Of a stretch of DNA of 64,000 nt, positions 12,040-24,700 are shown piece by piece; within the stretch, counting starts at the first letter, position 1; each line of letters begins with the position of its first letter. The position numbers and the translations under genes are program-made. The stretch covers positions 23,067,501-23,131,500 of the forward strand of contig NC_081808.1 in assembly GCF_030704535.1 (NCBI RefSeq), in the 5' to 3' direction. Origin of the DNA: Vitis vinifera (Eukaryota; Streptophyta; Magnoliopsida; Vitales; Vitaceae). A model generated the notes under the pieces. The model was not told where the DNA came from. It searched no databases and saw nothing but the letters and a program-made list of their open reading frames with translations.

Positions 12040-12565
12040 CTAACTATATATAATATCTTTTAAAGTCCTATCAAGTATCTCGATGGCCTCTAACTTTGCC
12101 ATTGATGTTTTATCCCAAATTATTAATTTAATGCTTCTTAATAATTTTGTTATTCCACTTTGCTTTCTTATGTTGCATAAACTTGAATCATCAATGTTCA
12201 TGGATATTTTAAACTTTTGAGTGTGAAGTACGCCCATCGAGCATAATGGAAGAAGTTATGCTTGACATTGCTATTGCAATGACGATCATTTGTCTTGATG
12301 TTAAAGTTGCTAATAATGCACTATACAAAAATGATTTTCTAATGCCTCATGGACCATCGATAAAGAAAACACAACTCGCACCAAAATCTATCCAATCAAG
12401 GATAGTTAAATATACAATTAGTTGTTTTGAATTTAAAGTAGTCGGTACATTTAAATCCTCAAGATTGATACTTAAAGCTAACTCATCAGAGATCCCTCTA
12501 TTCTCAATGATATTTGTATTTGGCTCATGGATTAAGACCACCAACAAAGGATGCAGGTAGAGCAA
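12040..12565 (-). pseudogene. PIF1-like helicase remnant of the Helitron
   Basis: Two open pieces of the helicase core are separated by a break. The first ends at FFIDGP, where an active enzyme would continue into the GTGKT P-loop; here the following bases read RG then a degraded stretch. The second has IIWD (Walker B, normally DEAS), with KTSMAK in place of EASMAK. The altered Walker motifs argue against ATPase activity. Confidence 0.75.
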
Positions 12566-13157
12566 TTTTTTTCCTAACTTTACTTGTCCTACTTTTTCCA
12601 GCTAGCACATTATCTGTGATTCCTTAGTATAACTCTGCTTTTATTTATTTATTTTTTTGTTATCTTCTATAATAATCTAATCTTGTTGTCTCAAGTTTAA
12701 TATACATGTCAACTACATATTGTTGAAATAAACGATCAAAATACAATAGGATCGATTGATCATCTCTTATTTGTAATTCATAACAATAATATTTTTGACA
12801 TGATACCTTTTATTTCCACCTTTACACATCATTGTTCTCAATTCATAATATCTTCTATAGATTCAAAATTATCCACTCGTGAATCACCATGTGTCTATGC
12901 TACATCATTGCTAGCTTGAGTAGAATTCCTTTTCAATATGTTTTGATGTCACCTAACATCTCATTTGCGAAATAACAAGAGGATACTATAATGGATCATA
13001 ACAACCATAATAATGTTTAATAGTATGTTTGTGACCTAAATGTGTATGAATTATAATATCATGCTCATGAGCTATATTAGGATTATTTTCTTTGATCTAT
13101 ATAGCAGCCACTTGATCAACTGATGGGGAATTGCAAACTCTTTGAACTAATTTAATG

Positions 13158-13640
13158 TCACTTTGTATATGAATTTCGTAGGCATCTAATGGAGAATTCT
13201 CTAATTGACGAAAAAAGTTGAGCATAAGAGTTTTCTAACAATATTCTTATCAATCGATTAACAATAATCTCACCAAGTGCAATATCTTTTAAGACTCGTA
13301 ACCTATTTTGAACTTCATTATTAGTATCATAGAAATATAATTGAAAGAAGCATGGGAAATAATTTGATGGTAATAAAAACGGGAGATCATGGTACATTTG
13401 TCCTTGTGTATGAAATATATAAAGCTCTTTTCTTGAACTTGCAAGCTCTTTGTCTAACTTCACTCCAAATAATGTAAATAAGGAAATGCTATTATTATAA
13501 GCTCAACTATACCAACGGACTCTAAAGCTTTTTCACTTTGAGAAATGTATAAATTGTACAAGTCTTTGGGAACTCGAGGGACAAAAAACACTACTTGTCC
13601 ATTGCACTACTTTGGGAATGGGAAAACAAGGTTGCAGTAG
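13158..13640 (-). pseudogene. Helitron_like_N domain remnant
   Basis: The 101-codon open part (13463-13158) and the broken sequence upstream match the N-terminal region of plant Helitron proteins: a VPKDLYNLYISQSEKALE-type stretch, then KLDKELASSRKEL, then QGQMYHDLPFLLPS. The catalytic Rep HUH motif region downstream was not clearly found. It is part of the same decayed element as the helicase remnant. Confidence 0.72.
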
Positions 13641-14846
13641 GAATTGTGTTGTTATGCAAATGTAAGATTTTTTAGGCTTGTGGTATGAGAAAACAAAACA
13701 TAAAATAGGAGATTTGCAAATTTAGGCTTGAGGGTTTTTTTCTAATGGTTTTTAGTTTTAATTTGTGTCCAAGTCATCATTTGCCAAGTTGCAATTAATA
13801 TCCATTCGGATTTTGCATCTTGGAATCAACATATCAAATATCCTTCATACCAATAATGTAGTGATTCATTTGACTATCTTTGGGTCTATTTTATACTATG
13901 AAGTATATTGACGTAAATAAAGATAACCATATACAAAATTGTACTCTTTTCTTCCTTGTAACGGTTAGGAGAGAGAGAAACCAATCAAAGGTGTTGAGGC
14001 TTTTAGGCCCAAGTGCATCCTCGCCCTGGGATGAGCTCAAGCGCTCAGAAGTGGGAAGAGCAGGACGTGGGTGAGGCATTGGGCTGACCACAGTCCAAGT
14101 CCAAAGATAGTCTAGGGGCCAGCCTTGCACCATCCCCAGCCCATCCCTCTCTCCCTCTCTCCCTCTATCCTAAAATGGAAAATGTTAGAACATATAAATT
14201 TGGTACACCCTCAAGAAGTTACTGTAGGCCATGTTTGGCATATCAAAAATTTCGTACACATTTTTTTGTTTGTTTCTAGAAACAATTTCTAATCAGACTT
14301 AAGAAGAAAAAGGACTTATCATTAATCTAGAAGGAAAAAATTAATAAAAACGTGTTATGAGGAAATAATGGTGAAGGAATCCTAAATGATGATCACTTGC
14401 CACTAATCTCCAAAAAAATCATTTTCCCCACTGGTGAGTGAGTGGTACCAAACACTGAATTAATGTCTTTGTATTAATTTCATATCGCCGGCATCATCTT
14501 TACAGCCATACTTCCACGAGGCATTATTCAATTCCATCTGTTGAATGTGGTGGACGTTATATTTATTTAATTTCGTAGTTGAAAAGAGCCTAAATTAATG
14601 TCATTATCAGTTGGTATTAAACACAATGGATTTTTTTTACACATGCCATTATTCAATAATACTACATGTTTTTTTACGGGCATTCCGTGATGAGACATTT
14701 TTATGGTTTTTGGATTCCCCCCACTCATTTTATTTATTTATTTATTAAATAAAAATAAAATAAAATAAGAAATAAAAATTATACATTATTTGGAATAAGG
14801 AACAGTAAATTCATCCCACAGAGAAAACATCTCAAACAAAGGCATT
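13641..14846. other. Intergenic, with a short GC-rich island
   Basis: No gene is resolved. About 13990-14170 is clearly more GC-rich than its surroundings and ends in a CTCTCTCC tract, but neither strand has a recognisable protein or an RNA fold that I can name. The rest is AT-rich. Confidence 0.4.
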
Positions 14847-15200
14847 AGGGATCTACTTGGTAAATATTTTTTAAAATAATTTTTGAAAAATAATTTTTAA
14901 GAATAATTTTTCAAAACTGTTCTATATATAAAAAAGTTTATTTAGAAATTTAAAATATTTTTAACTTGTTTTTAATATTCATTTTTTACGTCTAGTATTT
15001 TATTTTTAATCATTTGACATGTTTATATATTTATTTTTTAAAACAACTCTTAAAAAAATAAATGAAACCAATATAAATACCAAAAACAAATAAAATATAT
15101 TTTTTAAAAATAAAAAACAGTTTTTATTTACTACACATATTTTCTTTTTTTCTTTTTAAAAATAAAAAATTATTTTTGAAAACATTTATTAAGCATGTTC
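14847..15200. repeat. MITE-like AT-rich repeat, family A
   Basis: It starts TACTTGGTAAATATTTTT and ends GAAAACATTTATTAAGCAT, with the same internal motif order as the segment at 1246-1630 (TTTAGAAATTTAAAATATTTTTAA, then TATTTTATTTTTAATCATT). Ends are inverted relative to each other. A precise target duplication was not resolved. Confidence 0.5.
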
Positions 15201-18200
15201 AAAGCATCTGCACAAAATTAGAAAAAAGAGTTCATATATATTAAATATATAAAAATAATAATAATAATTTATTTATTTATTGATGAATATATATACATAG
15301 ATATGGTATGAAATATAGATAAAAGAATGAAATTAAAATAGAGAATGACACTTATATTATTTTATGGTCTTTTATATATATATTTTGAAAAAAAAAAGGA
15401 ATTTAATTAGTTATTAATTAAAAGGAATTTAAAAAATCAAACTTTTGTCACAAATAAGTGATTAATATATACCGGATTAATCACGGCACTATTCTTCTAA
15501 ACCAAAATATTTTTATTAGATTTTTACCCGTTTCACATCAAATATCAAATTATTATTTAAATATATCTAACCTGTTAAAAAAGAAAATTTATTTTCATTT
15601 AAAATTATTTACAAAGAAATAAAATTATTTCAAATGAAGTGAAATGTATAAAATAAATAAAAAATGAATTTGATGAATATTGATAAATAAATTTTTTTTT
15701 TAATACAAAATCAATTTTTAAAAACAATTTTTAGAATAAGTCAATTTTTTTTTCAAAACAAAAATAATTAATACAAAATAAATTAATTATTGAGAACATA
15801 AATAAAATGAATGGTAAAAAATAAAGTTAGAAAGTGCAATAAAATAAAAATAAAATAATTAAAAAAATGTAAAATTTATTAGAAGAAAAATTTTCTTCAA
15901 ACCATGTCATCTCATTGTATTCATTCATTCAAAATGTTTACATATAATTGTTATCCAAACTTTTATAAACTTTATGCAAAAATAATTATTTTAAAAAATA
16001 ATTTTAGATGCATAAAACAAAATAAATATAAGTATTAAAATAATGATCATATTCTTACCTTGATCTATGATACCAATAATACTTTTGAAGTGAGATTGAG
16101 TTACTTTGTTAATTGTATTATCAAGATTTTCAATTCACTACTCTCATATAGTGATGGGTCACTTATGGGGTATATGTTGTTAAAAAATAAAATAACAAAA
16201 AGACATAAGAATGAGAGTGTGGCTTGAGACCTTAATTTATAAAAATTATACATCTTTTAGTCTTCCCATCAAAGACTATACGAGAGTTATACTCATTATT
16301 TATATCCATTATGTACAAATTAATGGGTAATGATAAATTATTAACTTGAATGCATCTCTATAATGGTATATGTTATACTTTTTCATTTTCCTTAATTACT
16401 CATAAATATAATGTACCAAATAAATTTCATAATGATAGGATTACAAAAGTTGTAACACTATATTCATATAAATTAGATTTTCTAACTCCCCATTTATAAT
16501 TTGAGTCTTTCATACATAAGACTCTTGGATGCTCGATCAATTAATTCACTTACCTATCAATTGTAACCCTTAAAATTTACACAAATGTAATTATATATGG
16601 TAACACATTATAAAAAAAAACTAAGAATAATATAAAATATAATATAATAATTTAAAGGACAACTCATAATTTATAATGGAAAAAGTGTCTTTGGGTTGGT
16701 TCAAAATATCTCGTAAATTTACAAGTGATACTAGTGACAAACAAACAAATAAATAAATAAATAATGAAAGATAATATAAAATGAATTTTATAAATCTTCA
16801 ATTTAAAAGTTATCACTTGAAAATGATTTTTTTTTACGAGGTAACTTGTTTTATTATATAATTCATTTATAATATTACGAGTCTGTTAAACAATAATCCC
16901 CATATCAAATTAGGAATTAACTTTTATATTATTTTGTAATTGTTTTATAAAGGAGTCTTTATAATTTCAAAATATATCTAGATGATTAAAAGAAATTTGT
17001 AAATATATAACATTAGAAACTTTATCCCTTATTCAATATATGATATCATAAATGCTTGTGATAGTTACTATTAAATATACTTTAGATATGATATCACAAA
17101 ACCAATCATTTTCAACATTTCAAATTTTCAAATCTTCTCTTTTCAATTCTTTATGGCTTAATCTCCTCGCAATTCTCTTACTTTTCCACATGTGATTCTT
17201 AGTCAAACCATCCTTCTTCTTTGTTCCTATCAACTTCAAAACTAAAAATTATTCAAAAACATAAAAATAAAAACCTCTTTTATCCACCAATGAGAGGATC
17301 TTTCGTGGCTCAACCTCCGTCTTTCATCTCAGTTCTTCGCCAAGTAAATGGGCCCATAATCCTTCAACTTGGACTTGAATGCTTTGAATAAATGTGTCTG
17401 CCTCAAATGACAAATTTGGAATCCACCAACCCACGCCGGACAATGATCAACTATGGTTAATTTCTCTTCAATCAGAAAATATTACTAGGAGGTATTTGAG
17501 GGATTAAAATCAATTGTAATATTCTTCTATGGTGGTGTCATTTATCCAACATAAAATATTTGGTAAGTTGGATGGATTTATTTTAGTTGATTTTACCTAG
17601 GAAAAAAAATTAAAAGAAAAAAATACAAATTGGTTCAAAGAAAATAATAAAGATTTTTTTTAGAAAAATAAATTTTTTTCATATTTAGTTTTAATATAGA
17701 ATATAAAAATAAAATAATTAAAATTGAATTAAAAATAATATATAAAAATAATTTATTTACTTTAAATTTCTTTTATATTTTACTTCACCTATTTTTCTTT
17801 TAATGTTTCTCAAAATTTTCATGAACCAATGTAAAAGCATGATGATATGTTCTAATACCCTCTACTTGTGCCCCTTTCAAGTCTAGACTTTTGTTTCAAA
17901 AATTGTTTTCATTTCTTTCTCACAAAGCATGTTAATTTATTTTCAAAAATATTTTTTAAAAATGTTGTTGTATAACATGTCTATTTTAAAAATCTTTTGA
18001 AAATATAGTTTTTGGCCGCCACCGACAGAGGGCATGTGGATCTCAAACCTGCTCTTTAATACGACATGATGGACCTATTTTCAAAAATATATTTTGAAAA
18101 CTACATATTTCCTCCATCTCTATCGGCATTTATATTTGAAAAATGTTTTAAAAATGGTCAATATTTTAAAAATATTTCCTAGACTCATGGCATGCATAGC

Positions 18201-18220
18201 ACATCTACTTTAAACTATGT
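15201..18220. other. AT-rich intergenic DNA
   Basis: Three kilobases of very AT-rich sequence with many stops in all frames. I see no gene, no RNA gene and no bounded element. Confidence 0.6.
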
Positions 18221-18223
18221 TAA

Positions 18224-19142
18224 GGTTATGTTTGGTTCCGAAAAATGCGAGAAAAAGAAAATTGAGAGGAAAATTGGAAGGAAAGAAAAAATTAAGAAAA
18301 TGAAAATAAATTTTTTCACTTGTTTGGTTATCCATAGAAAATTTAAGGGAAAAAAAAATTATTTTATTTTATTTGGTTAACCATGAAAAAAAGTTAAGGA
18401 AAAACGGAAGAAAAACAAAATTGTCTTAAATTGTTATCAATTTGTTGAATAATAAAATAAATTTTGTGCTCTTATTTTATTATCAACAAGTTGTCTTAGG
18501 TGGCAGGTGTACTGTACGCGCTGCTGCAACTGTACTCCGGGCTCCCAAATGCCTCGCACGCACTCCTGCACACGCTGTCGTCTCCGACCTTCAGCTCCGT
18601 CGGATAGCCCTGGTTCAGATCCACCGTGCAGCCCATCGATGCGTACATTCCTGACCAACCACTCCCTTCCACTCTCATCGACATGTTGCAGCCATCGATG
18701 AGGCTCACGTTGTAGAAGTCTTGCCCACCGGTATTAAGAGTGAACTCCGTCGGTGTTGCTAGTGGGGCAGCACCGACGTCGTTGCATTCGATGGTCCTTG
18801 GCCCACAATCGCCAATGACGCAAGAACCCAACCCAGATCCGTCAAAGTTGCACCCTGTTTGCCCCGAGAACCTATCAGACCAACCTGATCTGAAGACAAG
18901 ACAAGGATTCGAATACCATGAGCCCCATAAAATTTCCGTCCTCTTTTCCCTTCTCCTTTTCTCTTATTTTCCTTAATATTTTTCAAGGAAAATAGTTGGG
19001 AAAATATCATAATATTTTCCCTATTATTTTCCTTTATATTTTTTTTCCATCATATTTTCCATGTCATCCAAACTAAAGAAAATCATTTTCCACATGATTT
19101 TTTTTTCCTTTCCTTAGCATTTTCCGGGAACCAAACATAGCC
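18224..19142. mobile_element. Tourist/PIF-Harbinger-type element carrying a thaumatin-like gene fragment
   Basis: The left end reads GGTTATGTTTGGTTCC and the right end, on the other strand, GGCTATGTTTGGTTCCCGG, forming terminal inverted repeats of about 17 bp plus a looser extension. Both ends are flanked by TAA (18221-18223 and 19143-19145). A 3-bp TAA duplication and GG...GTTTGG ends are typical of Tourist-like elements of the PIF/Harbinger superfamily. The 919-bp interior has no transposase; instead it holds a GC-richer block from a host gene (18500-18910). It is therefore a non-autonomous, gene-fragment-carrying element. Confidence 0.8.
18497..18915 (-). pseudogene. Captured thaumatin-like protein (PR-5 family) fragment
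   Basis: The minus strand encodes about 135 residues of the middle of a thaumatin-like protein: SDRFSGQTGCNFDGSG, GSCVIGDCG, PTEFTLNTGGQDFYNVSLID, VDLNQGYPTELK, then CEAFGSPEYSCSSAYSTPAT and a stop where the element's own sequence resumes. Full thaumatin-like proteins have about 225 residues with a signal peptide and 16 cysteines; here both ends are missing. Most family cysteines in the retained part are present, and the frame is open from about 18831, so capture may be fairly recent. Expression would need an outside promoter. Confidence 0.82.
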
Positions 19143-19145
19143 TAA

Positions 19146-19796
19146 ATGTTTTTTTTTATTATCATCTCATGTTCATGGCATGTTTACTTCGACAAATGTT
19201 TCCTCCGTCTCTCTGGCCTATCTTGAAAAATATTATCATCTTATGTCTACATGCCTTGCATGACATGTCATGTTTTGAAAAATGTTAGGTTGGTTATCTT
19301 CTTTTTACTTTTTATTTTCATTTTCTTTATTTTTTTATTTTCATTTTCTAAAAATAAAGACTCCGTTGATTTTGTGATTTAAAAACATTTTTCTATTTTT
19401 AAAACTAAAAAAATATTTTTAAAAATTTATAATACTATTTAACCATTGTTTTTTGAAAACCATTTTTAAAAATAAAATAAAATAAAGAACAATTCTCACT
19501 AGTTTTTTTTTTAAACATAGATCCATTTGATCATATTTTTTAAAACTTATTTTTAAAATTATATTTTATTTTTTAACTTAAAAACAATTCAAAAAATATG
19601 GGTGAACGGACCAAAATTATTTCTTATTTTTTTTATTTCTTGAAAGTATGTTTTAGAAAATAAAATGCATAAAATCTTGTTTGATTTTTGAATTTTTACT
19701 GATATAAAATGATAAAAAGAAATATAATTAATTTTTTTTGATCATTTACACATATTATTTTAAAATGGTATAGTAAATTATACTAATATACTTATA
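19146..19796. other. AT-rich intergenic DNA
   Basis: No gene or bounded element is seen; long A/T runs dominate. Confidence 0.6.
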
Positions 19797-20240
19797 ATAA
19801 TCCATAATTTAATAAATAAATAAATAAAATATTTATATTTGAAGTGCAATAATATTTATATTATGGGTACCATAAGATTTTTTTATGTGATTTTATTTAT
19901 TTATTTATTAGGAAAACAAATTTTACTTTTTTTAAAATAAAGTTTTGAAATACCAAATTTTCATTTTTTGATCTTGAAAAACATGTTTTTGACTCCGATA
20001 ACGTGTTTTCCACCTAGATAAGCCGTTTAAGCAAATAGGGCTATAATATTCTACATGTCCATGTTAAATTATTGGTTTCATCGTCTCTCACATCTAGACT
20101 TTTGTCACATGACACACTCATTTTGAAAGTTTTTCTATCCGTCCCTTCATGGCTATCTATCTTGATAAAATGTTAATGTATGTCTTATCTATCACTTCTA
20201 GTCTTCTTTTTCTTACCTCATGAGTATTTTGAAAAATGTT
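19797..20240. repeat. Direct repeat unit 1
   Basis: Similar in sequence and order to 21306-21795: both contain ACCATAAGATTTTTTTATG, TTAAATTATTGGTTTCATC and GGCTATCTATCTTG at matching spacing, with small insertions and substitutions. The end of the unit overlaps the left arm of the inverted repeat that follows. Confidence 0.7.
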
Positions 20241-20484
20241 TGAAGCATGTGGGGTTTGTGTGAGAGCATTTTAAATAATTGTTATTAAAAATAAATTTAT
20301 GATATTTTTTAAAATAAAAATTTGTTTGAAATTTAAAAATATTTTTAGTTGTGTTTTATATATATATATATATTTTAAATAATTTTATATTCAATATTTT
20401 ATTTTTAATTATTTTTCATATTACTTTTTTAAAAAATTTCATAAAAATATGAACATAATCGAAAACAATTAAAATATATTCTTA
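20128..20484 (+). repeat. Left arm of a long inverted repeat
   Basis: The arm is complementary to 20819-21195 over about 360 bases with scattered mismatches. Landmarks: CTATCCGTCCCTTCATGGC against its inverted counterpart near 21165-21182, and GGGGTTTGTGTGAGAGCATT against the complement near 21045-21065. The spacer is 334 bases. A transcript across both arms would fold into a long hairpin. Confidence 0.75.
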
Positions 20485-20818
20485 AAAAAATATATTTTTG
20501 TTGGTCAAATATATATTTTTGATTTTTTTAGAATAATTTTAGAATATATGAAAAAAGATTTCTATATAGATATTTCTAGTCATTCATCATACTCAAAGTG
20601 GAAGTCATAGACATGGAGGGCTAGCTTGCAAAAAGAACGAGTATTGGTAATATAATGATATATAATATTATCATTATATTATATCTGTTCATTATCGTTT
20701 TTTACTATTTTTTTTATATTTTAAAATGGTCTAATAAAATATTCTAATATACTTATGTGAGTGTTTAAATGCCATGTTCTAGGATTGATCCAAACTTAGG
20801 TAAGATTAATTTTTTTTT

Positions 20819-21195
20819 TTAAGAATATATTTTAATTGTTTTTGATTATATATGTTCACATTTTTGTGAATTTTTTTTAAAAAGTAATATGAAAAATATG
20901 AAAAATAAAGTATTGGATATAAAATTATTTAAAAAAAAAAAAACATTTACAAATATAATACACAATTAAAAATATTTTTAAATTTCAAACAAATTTTTAT
21001 TCTAAAAAATATCATAAATTTATTTTTAATAACAGTTATTTAAAATGCTCTCACACAAACCCCACATGTTTCAAACATTTTTCAAAACACTCATGAGGTA
21101 AGGAAAAGAAGACTAGAAGTCGTAGATAAGACATACATTTAACATTTTATCAAGATAAATAGCCGTGTAGGGACGGATAGGAGAATCATTTTTGA
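20819..21195 (-). repeat. Right arm of a long inverted repeat
   Basis: Reverse complement of the arm at 20128-20484. Both arms contain the interior of MITE-like family A. The spacer between the arms also contains a small AT palindrome near 20648-20682. Confidence 0.75.
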
Positions 21196-21305
21196 ATTTA
21201 TATAAAACACTTATTCATCTTCCCTTGAGGTGTAGTCCATCATTGATATTCAGTTTTGACTTATTATTAATCAAACAAATTATTCTAATATAGTTATATA
21301 TCATC

Positions 21306-21795
21306 ATATAATAATTCATAGTTTAATAAATAAATAAAATGTTTATATTTGAAGTGAAATAATATTTTACTCATATTAATGTTTGTAAGAATTCTATTCT
21401 TTTTATATTATTAGTACCATAAGATTTTTTTATGTGATTTTATTTATTTATTCACTTTTTAGGAAAAGAGTTTTTACTTTTTTTTTTTTTTAAGTAAAGT
21501 TTTGAAATACTAAATTGATGTTTTCAAAATTTTCATTTTTCAATCTTAAAAAACATGTTTTCGACCTTGATAAATATGTTTTCCACCATGATAAGTTGCT
21601 TAAACAAATAGGGTTTTATTGTTTTGTTTTACACGTCTGTGTTAAATTATTGGTTTCATCCTCTCATATCTAAACTTTTGCCGCATGACACTTTGAAAAT
21701 TCTCCTCCATCCACCCCTCGATGGCTATCTATCTTGGTACAATGTTAATGCATGTCTTGTCTATTACATCTACCCTTTTATTCCATACATCATGA
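21306..21795. repeat. Direct repeat unit 2
   Basis: Second copy of the unit at 19797-20240, in the same orientation and moderately diverged. Together with the inverted arms it makes a compound repeat block of about 2 kb. Confidence 0.7.
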
Positions 21796-24700
21796 TAATT
21801 TTGAGATGGGGGCTCGAAAAAAGAACAAGAATTGATGCTATTCCCCTAATCCAATTACTATTTGAGTTGCCCCATAAGATTCCTTCTACATTCTACTTTA
21901 ATAGTTAAAACCTTTTCTAAGCTTAAAGGTTAAGTCATGCTCAAGGAGACTTTAGATAGTCCTTATAGACCCCTCGAACACTTAGTCAATCTATCCCTTC
22001 CCCCTCCGGTATCTTAAGGGTGGAGTTTATAACCCTACCTCACCTCTGTGATTATTAATAGAAAATAACTAAACATTTCATAATAATAACTAACTAACTA
22101 ACTATTTATATAGTTAAAAGATTGGACTAGGTTATACTCGGGTTTAAAGGATGGACTGCATTATTTATAGATTCAATTAGGTGAATGTTCAATTCATTCA
22201 AGTGGAGCTTGAGTTGGCACCAAAACTTTTAGAGGCATGGATATCCCTACTTTTTCCAAACCCCAAACACCTCTGGATATTCTTAATTTCAGAATCTCAC
22301 CAAATAAGGGTAGGATGAGACGTCCAAATCTCATCATTTAAATTTCACCTATCAGGATTAAAAATAAAGCTAGATATCTTATTAAGATTGTACCCTTCTG
22401 CCATACTATATATCCACGACCAAATATGCAAATATAATATTTAAATCCCACGCTATCTTCTCATCTAACAAGTAAGTACATGTCTCAGGATTATGTCTAT
22501 TCAGATTAGCTCATAGGCAAAAGAAATATTACTGGTAATTGTATGAAATACATGAAACTCCATATATAGGAAAAAAGAAATCTTGAAAGTGAGAATGGTA
22601 TTGGGAATATCGATCATTTTCACTTTTGTTACAAAAAATGACCTGAGAAAGGGAATAAGACATGCAACTTTTTAGTGCGATTCAGTGGTTTATATGCATG
22701 CGCCCATCGAAATGGACTCTAAATTTGGAAACAGCTGTATCAAGTCCTTCAAGTGTCAAAGAGAGTGACAAAATAATTGCAACATTTCCTTTGTCTGGGA
22801 CTCTGGCCCAGTGTGAACGCGTTGAACAGTGATTGGCCGCATGGGCACCATTTTCCAATTGACTAGGAAAGAAGAAGTGTAAAAGAGGGATCTGATCAAA
22901 GTGCGGCGAGCCATCTCACACATGGGGTAGATTGCATGGGTGGCCATGCAAGAAGGTCCCCTCTTCTTATGATTGGCCGTTGGGTCCTGCTCCGTGTTTT
23001 CAGGTTAATCAACATGCAACTACCTTTGTTTATTTTTAGGTACGTTGGATGAGTACATTAATATTTATATTTATATATACTTCTTTCGTGGAAATTAATG
23101 GCCTTGGTTCTATTTTGGATGGCGCTTCCATTCAATTGAACTTCATTTCATACAAGTCAACAAGAGTGTACAATAGATATACGAAACGGCTTTGATTTAC
23201 TCTTGAGTTCGTGGAAATGTTGCAGAAAGTCTTGAAATAAACGTAAACATGAGAACAACTTTGTTTGGCGAAGAAAAAGCATTGGAATATTTCGCTTTTG
23301 GGACTTGTACTGGACATGTGGCATCTCAGAATTGGCAAACCCAGTATATTTTCAATTAACTATGATCCAGAAGAAAAAGATATAAAGGGGAGGTTTGATG
23401 GAGACGAAACATCTGCCACATGGGGAAGATGCCACCGGCTCCATGCATGAGCAATTAATCGAAGGTCCTCTTTTTCTCATGATTGGGCATGGACAATTTT
23501 CACGTTCATCAACAAGCAACCTACTTTTTTTTTTTTTCCTTATGACACGTTTGATTAATTAGTGAGTCTAATCAAAGGTTTTTGTTTTCCATTTTGCTTC
23601 TACGATTACACACTGAAGTACTTCGCTTTCAATATTATTACTTTTCAAGAAGCCTCCCCGAACCATATATTACTTGGGTTGGTGTGGTATATAACCACTG
23701 GTGGACCATTGGTCCTGCACTGACTTATCAACATCTCTCACAGCTTTTCTTTAGCTTCCAAAGGTGTTGAGTTACTATCAGAACCCTAGAAGCATCCAAC
23801 TGTATATCTCATAGATTTCACGACAAAAGCATGCAACATTTTTCTGACCGAATTTGTATCTTCCCAAAGCTGATACCCAACTTTGTTTCAATCAAATTGG
23901 TAAGGGCCTCTTTGGTTGGGAGAATCAATTAATTTCTTTATCAAAAGCTGATGGGCCAGGTTCAGAATCGAGTGACGAGTCGTGATCCATGGACAAGTGA
24001 GCAAGTAATTCTTTCCTGGAGTACTCCTAGCTGCTCAGAATGTTTCATAAGTCATCTTTCCAGTTAAAGAACTTGGGAGATTGCCTAATATATATTGTAG
24101 TGCAACCAAACATGTCCTAATTAGAATACCTGTAATGGAAGCAGGGCACCCTTTTTATGACGGCAGTGGCTACCACTTTCGTGTGATATTCATTAGCATG
24201 ATGTGCAGTTGGGCGAAAAGGATTTAAATCAGTCATGTAGACTTATGAGGAAGCCGTCTAATCACTTTTTCTAATCAACGCAATTGTATCTCTAGAGCTT
24301 ATCCTTCAACTGCTTTTAGCTATGATATAACATATTTAATGTGTCATTTATTTGATGTTTACATGTGAAAACCAAACATTAGACCCTAGATTAAATTTCA
24401 TTTGGTACTCAGTGATTTTTCTCTTTCTACAACTGGTTTAAACACAACAACATTTGGTTCTAAGAAAGCTTAATGGAAAATATGAGAAAAGAAAATATAG
24501 ATAAAAAAAAAAATGTTGAAGAAAAATGAAAAATAAATTTGCATGTTGTAGTTAAATTATTTTTAAATTATTCCTTCAAAATTAAATCATTTTTCCTCTT
24601 AAATAAAAAGATTAATTGAAAAGTATAAGGTGCTTCTTGGTTTTTATTTTTTACTTAATTCTAAATATAACTTAATACTAAGTAGTATTTAATAGTATTA

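Larger units (their letters stand above)
11480..13640 (-). mobile_element. Decayed Helitron (Rep/helicase plus RPA-like segment)
   Basis: Reading the minus strand from 13640 to 11480, the recognisable parts are: a Helitron_like_N stretch (about 13640-13158, with MKLDKELASSRKEL and LQLYFYDTNNEVQNR); a block with NNPNIAHEHDII and KHYYGCYDPL (about 13110-12980); a PIF1-family helicase start (12565-12347, with TLNSKQL and VFFIDGP); a later helicase part (12237-12040, LIIWD then SMAKLEAIEILDR); and, after a gap, an OB-fold like that of RPA70 (about 11880-11770, IVDGTYQATLTLFDAIEKLI). Order and strand match plant Helitrons, which often carry an RPA-like frame. Stops, frameshifts and loss of the Walker A lysine region show that it is dead. 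The TC and CTRR termini were not found. Confidence 0.8.

Noticed and set aside
12246..12560. 104-codon plus-strand open frame
   Set aside because: It is the antisense of the PIF1 helicase remnant, whose minus-strand reading has family motifs.
13990..14170. GC-rich island that could be an RNA gene or SINE
   Set aside because: No A/B box pair, no cloverleaf and no coding match could be made out.
18442..18701. Plus-strand open frames of 64-70 codons
   Set aside because: They are antisense to the thaumatin-like fragment and show no independent similarity.
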